Assembly: GCA_003344405.1 (NCBI GenBank)
Contig: NOWV01000018.1
Location: 372,001 to 436,000, forward strand
Length of the DNA: 64,000 nucleotides
Reading direction: 5' to 3'
From: Trichoplax sp. H2
Taxonomy: Eukaryota; Placozoa; Uniplacotomia; Trichoplacea
Each line of letters opens with the position of its first letter. Within the stretch, counting starts at the first letter, position 1. Under the pieces are notes generated by a model. It had not been told where the DNA came from. It did no database searches and saw nothing but the letters and a program-made list of their open reading frames with translations. Shown in pieces: positions 1 through 11,565 of this stretch. The position numbers were made by a program, and so were the translations under genes.

Positions 1-804
1 GCTGTAACAGTTAATTCTTTGTTGGGATTACGGTCATATTAAATTTACATATCTTTTCGAGATTAACAATAAATAACTTTGACAAAAAGTTGATTGAAAG
101 GGTATTTTATAAGCTGTTTAATCAGTGGTGAAAGACTTACACCTAATCAAGTGCTTGTTATAAATTTTTTTGTGTTTGTAGTTTAGAATTGATACGTATA
201 AATATATGAGAATATCATAAAAAATGTATACATAGAGTAAGGTCTAAATTTTAATTTCGTTATTACGTTTCAGTGAATAATAAAGAAAGCATGAATGACG
301 CCCATACCATAATATGCTAAGAAGGTCATGGCCGAGTTTAGAATAAAATTAGGGATAAATGTAGTGTCTATGTAACTACTACAACAGTAATTAACTATTA
401 AAGACCAACAATTGATCTGAGGAAATACCTTTCATCACTTTCATTTTTTACTGTTAATTAAGAATTTATTTTATATTTCCCATATTGACAGAATGATCAC
501 TAAATAGCTCTTTATTTATTATTTCATTAGAGTGCGGTTTTAACGCACGTGTAGAACTAACATGACAATCTAATTAATGAATATCTTCATCTGCATCTTT
601 TATTCTATCTTAGCTACTGATACAGTACCATATTATCCACTTTATTGAAAAAAAACAATATCTGAAACTTGCTTAAATGCATTCATTATTACAATATAAC
701 TAATAACTGTGCATTGAGGATTGCAGTGTGGGTAGAATAATTGATTGCAAAGTTATCTTGATCAGTTACACTGATTGATGAAACTACCATCCACATACCA
801 CTAA
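1..804. other. Intergenic DNA downstream of the adhesion-type receptor
   Basis: No exon-like open segment or RNA gene was recognised on either strand. The stretch nearest 805 is the 3' flank of the minus-strand receptor. The left edge of the window cuts the sequence arbitrarily. Confidence 0.5.
641..646 (-). terminator. Candidate polyadenylation signal AATAAA
   Basis: AATAAA reads on the minus strand about 160 nt after the stop codon of the adhesion-type receptor (stop at 805-807). The position suits 3' end formation for that gene. In AT-rich DNA the hexamer also occurs by chance. Confidence 0.35.
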
Positions 805-2248
805 TTACATTCTTCTATTAGACGTGAAATATATTGCTAATACCGATATTGCCTGAAAGATAAAAGGCGATACTAATTCAACTTTGTGAAACCTACAAAA
901 ATCTCCTTTTCGTTTAACCTATCATTCGAAAATACTTACCAATATTAGTTCTAGTATGTATGAAAGCAAACTGAGGTCTCCCGTATAAATTTTTTCAAAA
1001 TTGGCCAGAGTAACACAATCGAAAAGGATGGATATTAAGAAATTGCCATAAATTTCGAACCTATACATGGAGCGATCAAATCGACGTAAGTCTATATAAA
1101 TTCACCATTTCAATAGATTGTAATGAACTTTACTTAATATTCATAAATGGCTTGGCATTATCACGGCTGGAAGCTGAAATGTTCGATGATTGCCAATCAT
1201 TTTGAAGAAGAGGCATAGATGAGCCAATAATTCCACCGTAAATGACGAGAATGGGAGCAACTACACCTAAATAGAATTCGCTACCTTGAACCAACCAACA
1301 GCTTCAAACAAGCAAAAATAGAAATTATATAAACATTTGTACAACGTGCATTGTAGTTAAGTATATCTTGAATAGTAAACTATGGCAATAATACAGCAAA
1401 TTAAAGCCAACTAAGCATTATTTCAGGACTATGACGTTATTAGATAATCGACAAGAGCCGTGAGCCGTCAATAAAATCTTACAATCGACCGACACCAAAG
1501 CTATCTTTGCCTATGGTGGCCGTTAAAATGGTCATCAAACCAGGTAAGCCTTAAAGATAAAACAGGGCGCAAAGTCTATTGAGATCATTATATTCTGGAA
1601 AGGTTTCCCTAATTAAAGAGAAAATATTAGGCCTACCGTAGACAATGACAAAAAACCAAGACCATCTCTTCAAAGAGCTAGCTTGCAATAGCTGGAACGA
1701 AATGGAACTAACTTCATTAACGGTCCAAAGCATAGAGGTGATACTAATAAGGCAAAAGTATTGAGCGAAAAATCCGGTTATTCTGCACGCTACCTAAAAA
1801 AAAATCGAAGCAAAAAATTTCGTACACAAACAGCGGATAAAATTGCGTTGTATCAACGTGATGGTAAATGGAAGTAATTGTAATAGAAATTGTATTGTTT
1901 TGTCTCTTACCGAATTAATATCGAGTGTACTGTCGTATTGATCAATACCAAAAGCAAATACGATTTGCATAACAAGCAAAGCAACAGTAGTATTAATGTG
2001 TACTATGTCAAGACTAGTTTTCCTCGATCTGTTATAGAATAATATTCATAAGAAATTAAAGTTATTTCGTTCATTTTTTACTGTCAAAATTATGCATCTT
2101 AGTTTGACATTTTTATCAATCAACGCTAAAACTCTAAGATATCAAACCTTAGTAGTAAAATTAATAGTAGTGTGTAGATAGAAACAGGAACTATATCGAA
2201 GATTTTCGATCTTATTCCGGAATTTTGTTCTCTATTCTGATACGTTGA
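805..2248 (-). other. Seven-transmembrane core of the adhesion-type receptor
   Basis: Seven exons carry the helices: TM1 2148-2248 (FDIVPVSIYTLLLILLLR), TM2 1911-2028, TM3 to the start of TM4 1637-1793, TM4 1483-1549, extracellular loop 2 and TM5 1134-1301, TM6 and part of TM7 940-1060, end 805-852. The TM3 and loop-2 cysteines that form the conserved disulphide are both present. TM1 is short, with about 17 apolar residues. TM6 (FLISILFDCVTLANF) lacks the family's usual L-G-x-x-W pattern. The protein stops six residues after the TM7 aromatic (FTSNRRM), so there is no room for a C-terminal signalling tail. Confidence 0.85.
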
Positions 2249-5200
2249 CTATGGATATTGTTAGAAAAATATAGACATGGATTATGTACGAATAATGTCC
2301 GCTATGCGGATGAGTTAAGCATGGGAATAATTAACAACTTTGTGGACATAAATTATGCATGATATCGATGCAGCTTGCACATAAATTTTTATCATAATGA
2401 GTTTACTAAAGGCATAGTTAACGAATTAGTAAACATAAATTAATGCAAGATGCCAATGAAATGAAAGTTAAGTATAGGTTATGTTATCATAAATCAGTAT
2501 TCAATTAAAACTTACAGTTTCGTTACGTCTGACATCCATCGAAACAGATTGCATAGTGCTTGCAATACCAGTTAAATCAGTTGCTAAAAAACGAAGTCAA
2601 AACTTTTAAGAATCGAAATAAAAAGGTATAACTATTCACATTAGTTACGAGCATAGCAGAGCTACTACTAAATGCTTAAAAGTCAATCATACACCATGCA
2701 AAATTATAACACCCTCCAATTTTTCTATCACTTAAGTAGATTTGAATTGTGCACTGGTAATAATTAGTCTTTCATTTGTCTATAAGGAAATCTAAGATTT
2801 TTAGCATATTTTTCAATCATAGTAAAATACAAGGGCTAGCTTTCATAATGTTAGCAAATTCAGATACAAAATAAAGGAATTAGCATGATATCTCAACATA
2901 TACTACGACAATTAAATACTTGAAGATCATTAGGTTACTTTCGCCATTTATTAGTTTCATCTATACTTGATACTATTTGATACTAACGTTGAGCAGAGAT
3001 CCGTGCAGATTCGGTCTCATCGATTACTGCCCTCCTTCTCCTAAAACCGCTAGAAGAAGTTCGAGACGATGTCGGTACAAGATGTGGTAGTTTAGTAGTC
3101 AAGTCAAAATTTGGGCAAACAGAGGGACAGGTGAAGACTAATTCTTCCGTAGTTCTTGTTACTGTTTCGATCCATGGTGGGCAGCTAATGACGGTTCTTG
3201 AAATTGTAGTCGTGGTATAAACTGTTTTCGTTGAATGAATACAGATACTTGACAAAGTTTCAAGTGGTTCAGTAGAAAAACTTTCCAATTCGACGAAGCT
3301 AGAAGTCGAAAAAACATCTGATTTGACTGAGCTAGTAACAACGGTGGTAACAATTTCCGGTACAGATGTTTCGGTACTAGTTAGGAATTCTTCACTTTCC
3401 TCTGAAGAAAAGACTAAGGATTCAGATTCACTTTCTAAAACTCGATACTTCACTTGAAATAACCGTTGTACTTGGGGCAACGGAACTGCTTACACTACTA
3501 CTTGTGCTAACGGAAGATGATGAAACTACGGTTGTTGTCACAATTGTGCTCGAGACTTCACTAGTTACATCTTGACTAGATGTAATAGCTGATGTTGACT
3601 CTATTTCCTCAGAAGAACTTTCTATCTCAGAAGAGATTTCACTACTGACAAATTCAAATGATGATATTTCACTTTCTTCGACGATGGTAGTAGAAGGTTC
3701 GATAAATTCGCTCGATTCAACACTAGTTATGATTTCTGCAGGAGTTGAAGATATAACCAATGATTCAACTCGAGTAGTTGTCATCCTTCTACTTGATACT
3801 GTGGAAACTGATCTACTAAATATGAAGGTCGAGGAAGACGATGATGTCAGTACGCTAGAGGTTTCCGGAACGCTGGATGATGTAATAACACTCGAAATAA
3901 CGCTTGAGCTTTCTATGGAACTTGTAATCACTGTTCATTGATAAAAAAATTGATGTAAACTCATTACATACATTCATTAATTAGGCCGTACGAATTATGC
4001 TATGACCAAGTATTACTATTTATCGAGGCAAAACGTTTACATTATCGCAAATAACTACAAAAAGCGCAGATAAAACTAGAATCGATTCTTTACCATCTTC
4101 TCGACTTGATGTCAGTTGCGTGACTGAAGTAGTACTCTGCTGTGGAATAATGGACGATGTTTCCTTATCGCACTTAATTTTCTTATACCACGATTGACAG
4201 TGCTTCAAGGTTTCTATTATGGAGAATATTAGCATGTTAATATGTCCAAGATGGTTATTCTAACTGCAATCTTGAAACGGTTGCATTACGAAACTTACTT
4301 CTTGATCCAAGATAAACCTTGCATATTTCAGGCCAACTTAATTTACGATACCATATAGCAACTTGGCTAAATTTAGCTTTTGTCGTTGTTTTATGATAAA
4401 TGGATCGCCCAAGATAAAATTTAGTAAAGTTATAATGTGATGGAGCGTAATGGTAACGGCCAACTTCGCATTCTTTTGTGTTAACAAATAGACGAAATTT
4501 TTGATGTCCGTTAAAAGTGAAAAGAATATGAGCCCATTTACCAATAATTCTAGACGGAATTGTGGAGTAATAGATAAAATTGCCAACGGAAGCAATAAAG
4601 TAAGGATGTTTGCCGGAAAATAATGCAATTCTAAAAAAGTCTTTTAATCCACCAGCACTAACATAGTAACCATCATTATGATAACCATACAGTGCAATCA
4701 TCTTGATCCATAGACTCACTGTTAAACCGTTAGTACAAAGTGATAAATTTCCTAAACATTCATCGGTATATTCACCGAGATGTACCCAACTATGGCCATC
4801 GGTACCAATACCACCCGGCTGAGGAGGACATGGCCATAAAACAGCAGCATAGTGTTCAGCTTTACCATCATATCGACCGCAGACATTCTCAATTATTTTA
4901 CCGTCCTTTAGTTTACTTAACGGCCAAAATTCGTCGGCTCCGCAAAACCAATCCTCTATTTATTTAAATGTAAAATTAAGTTTAAAATCGATGAGTACTG
5001 TAAATCGTTTACTGTCATTTAAATTGGTATATAGCCTCTAAAAAGACTACGGTATTTCGATTTTAAAGTGAATTATTGTTGGATTATTTTAATCTTTTTG
5101 ATTTAAAAAATCAAAGAACGTGGAGATATAAAAAATGCAGATAGGGATCTTCCTTGCTATTTCGAATTCATAACTTACTTTTGCCTTTGTGGTGATGATA

Positions 5201-5483
5201 ATAATCATCATAAACCCAGTCTGGAGGATATGTATTATAAGACCAATATGAATTGTGATGATAGCCACCATAGCCATGCCCGCCATGCTGATCATCATTG
5301 TGGCCATATCCTGCTTGATATAATAGACTCGAACCTAAAATTAGAACAAGCTTGATAGAGAAGTGAAGATTGTTTATGTCGCAATTGATTGTATCCAATA
5401 AATCAGAAATGCTAGTCGCCTTTAAGAATGAAATTGTGATTAGAGAAATCACTTAAACTTACAATTGAAAGTGTTTTCTGCAT
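805..5483 (-). CDS. Adhesion-class 7TM receptor: LamG domain, Ser/Thr-rich stalk, no visible GPS
   Basis: Thirteen exons, in transcript order: 5463-5483, 5179-5350, 4299-4955, 4094-4213, 2988-3930 (contains one frame change), 2516-2583, 2148-2248, 1911-2028, 1637-1793, 1483-1549, 1134-1301, 940-1060, 805-852. Apart from the frame change in exon 5, every junction keeps phase with GT-AG sites. Predicted about 899 aa. Residues 1 to about 22 form a signal peptide (MQKTLSILVLILG...). Then come a His/Gly/Tyr-rich segment to about 64, a laminin-G-like fold at about 66-283, and a Ser/Thr-rich stalk to about 617. The stalk ends at an RRRR site. The seven helices lie at about 655-895. They match adhesion (class B2-like) GPCRs: TM2 with the HIN start, the TM3 cysteine (VACRITGFF), TM4 starting YGLPG, and the extracellular loop 2 FCWLVQG. 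Odd points: no Cys-x-Cys or HL[S/T] GPS before TM1, weak TM6 motifs, and only a few residues after TM7. Likely a plasma-membrane receptor binding matrix or glycans; the ligand is unknown. Confidence is high for family, moderate for exon 5. Confidence 0.85.
2988..3930 (-). other. Exon 5 of the adhesion-type receptor: Ser/Thr-rich stalk with a frame change
   Basis: The segment is open in one frame from 3928 down to about 3428 and in another from about 3480 to 2988. Both frames are strongly Ser/Thr/Val/Glu-rich, as in a mucin-like O-glycosylated stalk. A short intron of about 61-67 nt inside the overlap (donor near 3490-3500, acceptor TTTTAG near 3440) would join the frames in phase. A sequencing error or true frameshift is the alternative. 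The C-terminal part has five cysteines (CIH, SCPPW, TCPSVCPN) and then GFRRRRAV, a furin-type polybasic site, where a GPS would be expected. Its donor GTTAGT at 2987-2986 is phase-compatible with the next exon at 2583. Confidence 0.65.
4299..4955 (-). other. Exon 3 of the adhesion-type receptor: laminin-G/concanavalin-like domain
   Basis: This 657-nt exon encodes about 219 residues starting KDWFCGADEF. Family-typical landmarks appear in order: GLTVSLWIKM, a central GKWAHILFTF with FRLFVN shortly after (the usual 'W-hydrophobic-T-x-NG' core), then FYLGRS and FSQVAIWYRKLS (the usual 'idevaiynraLs' end). Six cysteines cluster at the N-terminal side and around CEVG. The domain is a beta-sandwich found in many adhesion GPCR ectodomains, where it binds matrix proteins or sugars. 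The donor is GTAAGT, and phase matches both neighbours. Confidence 0.85.
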
Positions 5484-5526
5484 GATGCTTGGTATTTGCT
5501 GAGAAATACCTGCTGCAAAAGAATCT

Positions 5527-5534
5527 GTTTATAT
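5527..5534 (-). promoter_or_regulatory. Candidate TATA box
   Basis: TATATAAA reads on the minus strand about 45-50 nt upstream of the chosen ATG (5481-5483). This would suit a short 5' UTR for the adhesion-type receptor. Chance occurrence is likely enough in AT-rich sequence that confidence is modest. Confidence 0.3.
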
Positions 5535-7589
5535 ATCAGCGCCTGGCAAAATGAGGCCGGTTTGCTGTTCTCATGTGTTTAAATCTACTCCTTGGGGCTT
5601 CATACGGTACTATATATGGCTTTAATCCACCAAAGCATACAATCTACATTGTAAGATTTTATCCTATTATAGACGATATGGTACGTTCAATTACTGATTC
5701 ATTATTGAGGCAAAATCTTAATAACCCGTTAAATATGAAAGTTAAGCTGGGAAAGGCAATTATGCTTCCAGTAGGTAAGAAACCGCAAACTTTTCTTCAC
5801 CGTTAGATAAAAGAGACTATAATTTAGCCGTGATTGCTTTCATGGACAAATCATTGATTATCGTACTGTATATTCATTGATAGCTTAGACGAAAAAATGT
5901 TGGAGTTATAAATGATATTACCATCATCTAATATATGAAAATCACTTTTTAGGCAACAAAATGCCTTATCAAAGCGTGTCAATTATAAAATACTTACGTC
6001 AATGTCAACAAATCAGCAAACAAAAGTAACAGCCTATGCTTTCTCATTACATCCATATTTGCCGGATTAGGAGGCAGACTGAGGTTTTGCAAACCTACGT
6101 CAGTAAAATTATCACGTGGAAAAGTAGTGATGTGCTATATTTTTTAATTTAACCCAGCTCGATAAATATCGTGTGCATAATCATCAGACTTCATCACATT
6201 TTCATGGCTTCGTGATGTGCCGGAGTAACGCAACGCATGTAATAGGCAAGTTGCTAAGCCTCCGCTCACCAGAATTGCCTCAAATGTTATGCAGTGATCC
6301 CGTAAATGCGGAATGAGAGGGAATTAACCTTATAGTGGTGCTGTTAGCTGAATTTTTAATTTGATGGAAAATATTGAACAAGGTAAATCTGGACTTAATT
6401 TAAATACTCTTAAAATGATAATCTTGAACCAACGGCAGTTGTAGAAATCCAGAAAATATTTGTTCGGTATTTTAGTCCGCTTCACTGCAACAATTGCTTG
6501 AGCGCATTGTAACAAAATGTAGATTATGTTGAATTCTTGATTGCTTACGTAAGTATAATATGGAATCTGGGCCATCTCAGCTAATGAAATACAAAAACCT
6601 TTCTATGGTAGTAAAGGTTATATCAGTTCCGTTAAGATCTTTTTATTCATAAAAATTTCGTTCTTCAAACGGTTGATACATGCGCTGGTAACAAAGCTAC
6701 TCTCCATCTGGTGCTCATTATCTAAGACCATCTTTTTATACGCATCATAAACTATTTTGAATGTACTGATCGGATCAGAAATTGGCTCTCTTCACTGCAA
6801 AAGTTGTTAAATTTAGTAGTAATATTTTGTGTAGCTTGACTGTAAAAAATTGTAAAAGCCGATATGTGTTATAGTTTAGTATTTATTAAATCGAGATTCG
6901 AAAGAATGCGGCGACTGAGCGTAGCACACCCTACCTGTGAAATGCGCAAATATGTTTTGATTTGAAACGATAGCAACATTCACACAAATTCTTACAACTA
7001 GGTACAACATGAGAATCATTTGCAATTATCTATCTATCTACTTCAGATTGCATTTATTCGTAACCGGAATAGGGAACGCAGCACTTCCTTGATCCTCACA
7101 TTGAAAATTATTTTAAAACCGCTACTGTAAATGAAACAAAAATTGCTATGAGTACATTAGTAACCAACCATGCTAGAAATAATCTGACCGTTAATTTGTT
7201 TTCGTGTGTTATAACTTGATTATTATTAGTTTGCTTACTTCATCTGAGCTATCGATACTAAACTATTCCTTCTTAATAAGATTAGGGCACAAATTTTTAT
7301 GCATATTTATCAATATCTTCACAGATGTTGCTCACGGATAATCTAACCACGACATTGTAACGATACTGTTAATTATTGAAATGGCAATAGTTTATCATCA
7401 GAGGGTGCAAACATTATGAATTTTCACATTTGAATATGTACTATCTTATTCTGACTATAATCCAATCAACGGAATTGCTTGAACAGTTACCGTGCGCGGG
7501 TTATAACAGAATGCACATACCCGCGTTCGCCACACTCGTTTAAACCAAAGTTTTACATGCGCGTGCCATCCGAAGATTATCTTGAAATG

Positions 7590-7606
7590 TTAGGGTTAGG
7601 GTTAGG
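7590..7606 (+). repeat. Interstitial telomere-type repeat (TTAGGG)2TTAGG
   Basis: Two full TTAGGG units and one five-base partial unit in tandem, followed by TAAAT. This is the canonical animal telomere unit. The tract is too short to be a telomere. It may reflect double-strand break repair or chance. Confidence 0.6.
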
Positions 7607-8629
7607 TAAATTTTAACATATGGTGATAGAAAATTCGAATCTGATAGAAATGACTTACTATGTGTTTTAATAACTTGTAGTATTAGTAGATATGAACTGA
7701 TATGGCAAGTAGCTTTGAATTGAACAAAATTACTGTTAGTACACACTGACATTCGAAGTGTTTGAAGCGACATCTTTTTCGCTTATTTCTCATTTCCTAT
7801 ATAGGGTAATAAGTGGTAAAGTATTTAAATGATTTCTACCATACTTCCTTGAAGCTTTTTAGGCTCGATGTTTGTAAACTATCAGTAATTTTCTGGTTAA
7901 CGAATTAAGAAGAATAATGATTTTAGATGCTAATTCTTAAAGGAGTTACATGAATAAATTGCCACATACAATATTTCTACGATAATATCGGAAAGATAAC
8001 TCATCGTATATTTACCATTCCAGTTACAAAATCAATGCATTACATTCTGCTTTACCTTTTACGTTGGCATGCAGAATTAAAGTTCGAAGAATTCTACTGT
8101 AGACGTAGTAATGCTATAATCGATATAAAATACAAAGATTGCAGGTGATTGTTGCTTCGCTACCGGTAATATTTGGAAGTTATAATAGTAACACGCGTAC
8201 ATATTTTCCTGTCAAAAACAGTTATGTAAAGTAAATTTTTTATCATAATGCGCGAAGCTATCGCGTACTCCAGATTTTGCTAGAAAAGAACATAGCAGCA
8301 TAATAAATTGGATTGTAAACGAAAAGTATAATACATAGTTTTAATAGGTGATTTACTCTGAACAATAAAATCCCCTTCAAGATATAATTGTAATTCTACG
8401 GTACTTTATGCTAGTATGCATTACCCTCGGTATTTAACAACATACCGTGAGGATAATTGTTAACCCATAGTGCTTTGGTGTGTCTTGGTGTAGAGAGGAA
8501 AACGAAAATTCTATCAGTCATTTCATTATAAGCTTGATAATTTAGAATAAAGCTTAGTCTTGGCGTAATTGCTTCAACATAATGTTAAATATCACGATAT
8601 CTCGTAAAAGATTTATTTCCTGATGTGAT

Positions 8630-8850
8630 GGTATCATTGGTTATAGGTATTCAGCTATTGAACACGTAGTTTCAAATTTCTGTACTGTAATTATTATTAG
8701 TTTGATCGTAGAAAAGAGTTCATTTTCGCATATAATGCCACTGTTGGTCATAGATATTCAACCGTTGAATACGTAGTTTTTAGTTTCTAGTTTCTGTAAT
8801 GTACGAGTATTTAGTTTGATCGTAGAAAATAATTTGTTCTGAGATTTTTG
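8630..8850. repeat. Two-copy direct repeat, about 117 bp period
   Basis: Two diverged copies share anchors such as 'ggt(t/c)ata-ggtattca', 'ttgaa(c/t)acgtagtt' and 'tagtttgatcgtagaaaa'. The second copy follows immediately after the first. No coding potential was seen. Confidence 0.6.
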
Positions 8851-11565
8851 ATCCTGCTAATTCAACACAATTTCTAGAAAGGCCTACGATTGATCTTTGC
8901 TTAAATAATAACTAATGATAAGAAGTTCAAAACGATTTAGAATACGAGACGCAGTATACTGTAGGCTAGTAACTACAATTTACTATCTATAAATTCTGCC
9001 TAACAACTCGGTCTAGTATACACTACTACTAACGAAGTAGTGATAGTATGGCTTGAAATGTTGGGCAGAATCATCTTCCTAGCTGCTATTTCGAACTATC
9101 TTCAAAGTTATTTAAAGTATTTTACGAATCGTAGCTACTGGTAGATAAAATTTTCTGTATTGTTCTGGAGATTATGAAACATTCCCAACTCTTTTACTAT
9201 CTTCAAGTCAGATCTTCAATTTATTGGTTAGTTTTTGCAAACAATTTGTCCTTCAATTAGGTCTTATTATTATGTACCCATATTGCTCATTTTTTTGTCT
9301 GCATTTTCTTTCACTAGTCCAGTAATTATTTTTTAGGTTCTTACCGTACTTTTTACTCCAGTTTGATTGATTAATACGCTAACGTTGCGAAAAGTGCGAG
9401 CTAAAAGGTTATTTTACCCTACCATGAATAAGACATCGATAATTCAGAGCCAGGTCAAAGTGACCCTGAAATAAGTAGGAAGGTTATAGCTTTGTTACAT
9501 ACCTTAAATGTATTGTCTTAAATATGATCTCATTAATATATAAGTCACAACGAGAATAAAGCATTATTAGAAATTTGTGTTTCTGGATGCCCAGTCTGTA
9601 TTACAAGGTGCAGTAAAATACTCAGCAAATGTATTTACGCTTACACTGCGGTTTAACTTATGTAAATGCAATAAAGTACTGGAGTTTGCTAAGCAAAGGA
9701 TTTCGTTATCATAAATAATAAAACCAAATTTGTAGAATATAATAAGTACAGCGGATATTTCTGATTTATTTGGTGTATCGTGTCGATCAGTTATTTTAAA
9801 AAATAAAGTATGCACCTTTCTTGACCATTGACAACAGACTGTAGTTCCGGTTGTTAGTTGACTAGTGATAGAAACTGCACAAACTCATTTGCCGCAAGTA
9901 TTGGTATATTTTTCTACGCCAAATATTTAGCAATCCCTGATATTCAGGACATGAATGTAACATTAATAGATCATTACCTAGATAAAAGTCCTTCACTAAT
10001 CTGTAAAGTGATAAAATATAGTTGTTAGCAATTGTTCTTTCACGATTTGATCCTGGATAATCAAAACGGCTGCCGGCAAATAAACGCCATGTATAGTACT
10101 ATAGGGATACGACACTATTTTCGCTGTAAGATTCTAAATACTATACAGTGCGAAACTACACGTTGTTATGTATCACTAGCTAGGGTAACAGAAATTAATG
10201 TGGAGATCAAGATGCCGATGAATATACCATACGCGTGGTCGTTTGGAATAAAAACAGTTGCATATGATTACACACTTGTACTTTTGTGCAGCAAATTTAT
10301 CCCCTAATCACATTATATCTATTAGTGTCTTCGCGAAATGAGCATCGTTCAGTATAAAATCATACAAATTGAAGATACTCTTAAAGGCTTTCTATTTGTA
10401 AGGATATTTAATAAGAAGACAGAAAGCTTGCGATAAGCTTTATAAAGGCCATATTGTGAAATGAATAAGTCCATGCAGGGTATTGTGTGAGCGTTACTTA
10501 CGATCTTATGTAGCTGCTTCTTAAAGGTTAGAATTGATTGTGTTTCAATCAATGTATGAAGTGATTTCTACTGGATAGATTTCGAGATTCTTATTTAAAG
10601 CTGGTTAGTTGAGCGCGTAGAGAAATTGGCCGATTACTTCGCAGACATTTAAAAGCCACTTTTACATTACGACGGAAAGCTTACTCTCTTGAAGGTGAAA
10701 AAGCAAAAATATACCCTTATTCGCTGATTAAGGTAAAGTAATGTGATTTAGTAGTTAACAAATGTAATAGTTTATCCGAAGAGCACTGATATTGCAAATA
10801 AATGACAAATTTTAAATGTTTGTTGGAGTCAAACGTTCTGGCTAGAAATTTTCCAATCATTTTACCTATATTTGCAATAACGTGTAAAATTAGATATCCT
10901 ATTACGAAGATTCCTTTACCGGCGTAAATAAGCCTAAATAAAGCTGCTTTTGATTTTAGTCTCAAATGAGAATCAATGTTCCTTTGCCAGTTTAAAAACA
11001 ATACCTATGCGTATGTTTAGTATTAGTAATTATACGTTCTTATGAATATGGTATTTGGCGAAATATGCGCCCATTCAGTATTATACTAACAAAGTTAAAA
11101 GGTCTTTTCGGTACTCATTATCATACGAGCATTTATCTACTACGGTATACGAGTATAATTAAAAATAACATAACTATGGAGAATAACAGGGATACCGAAA
11201 AACTTTTACAATTGCTGAGGTTTTCATATCCGATTTCAAAATATGTTGATGAAAGACTGGCCCTTCCATATTAACTAACATTTATTGTTTCAACATCCGT
11301 TCCTGAATTGTTATATCCGTACAAACAGATAATTTTGACCAAAGAAACAAAATTGTTTTATACATAAGCGGAAATCAACATGACCAAATTTACTTATGAA
11401 TCGATTTCATCATACGGGCGCACATACATGCATATGCTAATTTTCTTAGATATCAGCTTTATCCAACGATAAAGTTACGATTTACCTGTTAATCATTATC
11501 CATCTCGTTCTATCTCTGCATCGAAATCAATTTCTAAAGTAGATTTATTTCAAATAATCGACAAC

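Larger units (their letters stand above)
5484..11565. other. Gene-poor interval between the adhesion-type receptor and the DENND5 gene
   Basis: No multi-exon gene could be assembled here. Short open segments (for example minus 9567-9815, minus 10349-10552, minus 10717-11001, plus 11065-11274) lack recognisable motifs and could not be joined in phase. The segment at 10349-10552 has a FKKQL stretch before a GTAAGT donor, faintly like the C-terminus of some reverse transcriptases, which is not enough to call. The interval also holds a short telomere-type repeat and one tandem duplication, listed separately. Confidence 0.4.

Noticed and set aside
3684-3941. Plus-strand open frame
   Set aside because: Antisense shadow of the Ser/Thr-rich exon of the adhesion-type receptor; the biased composition keeps the other strand open.
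10349-10552. Reverse-transcriptase C-terminus
   Set aside because: Only a short FKKQL-like match; no catalytic YxDD box or element ends nearby.
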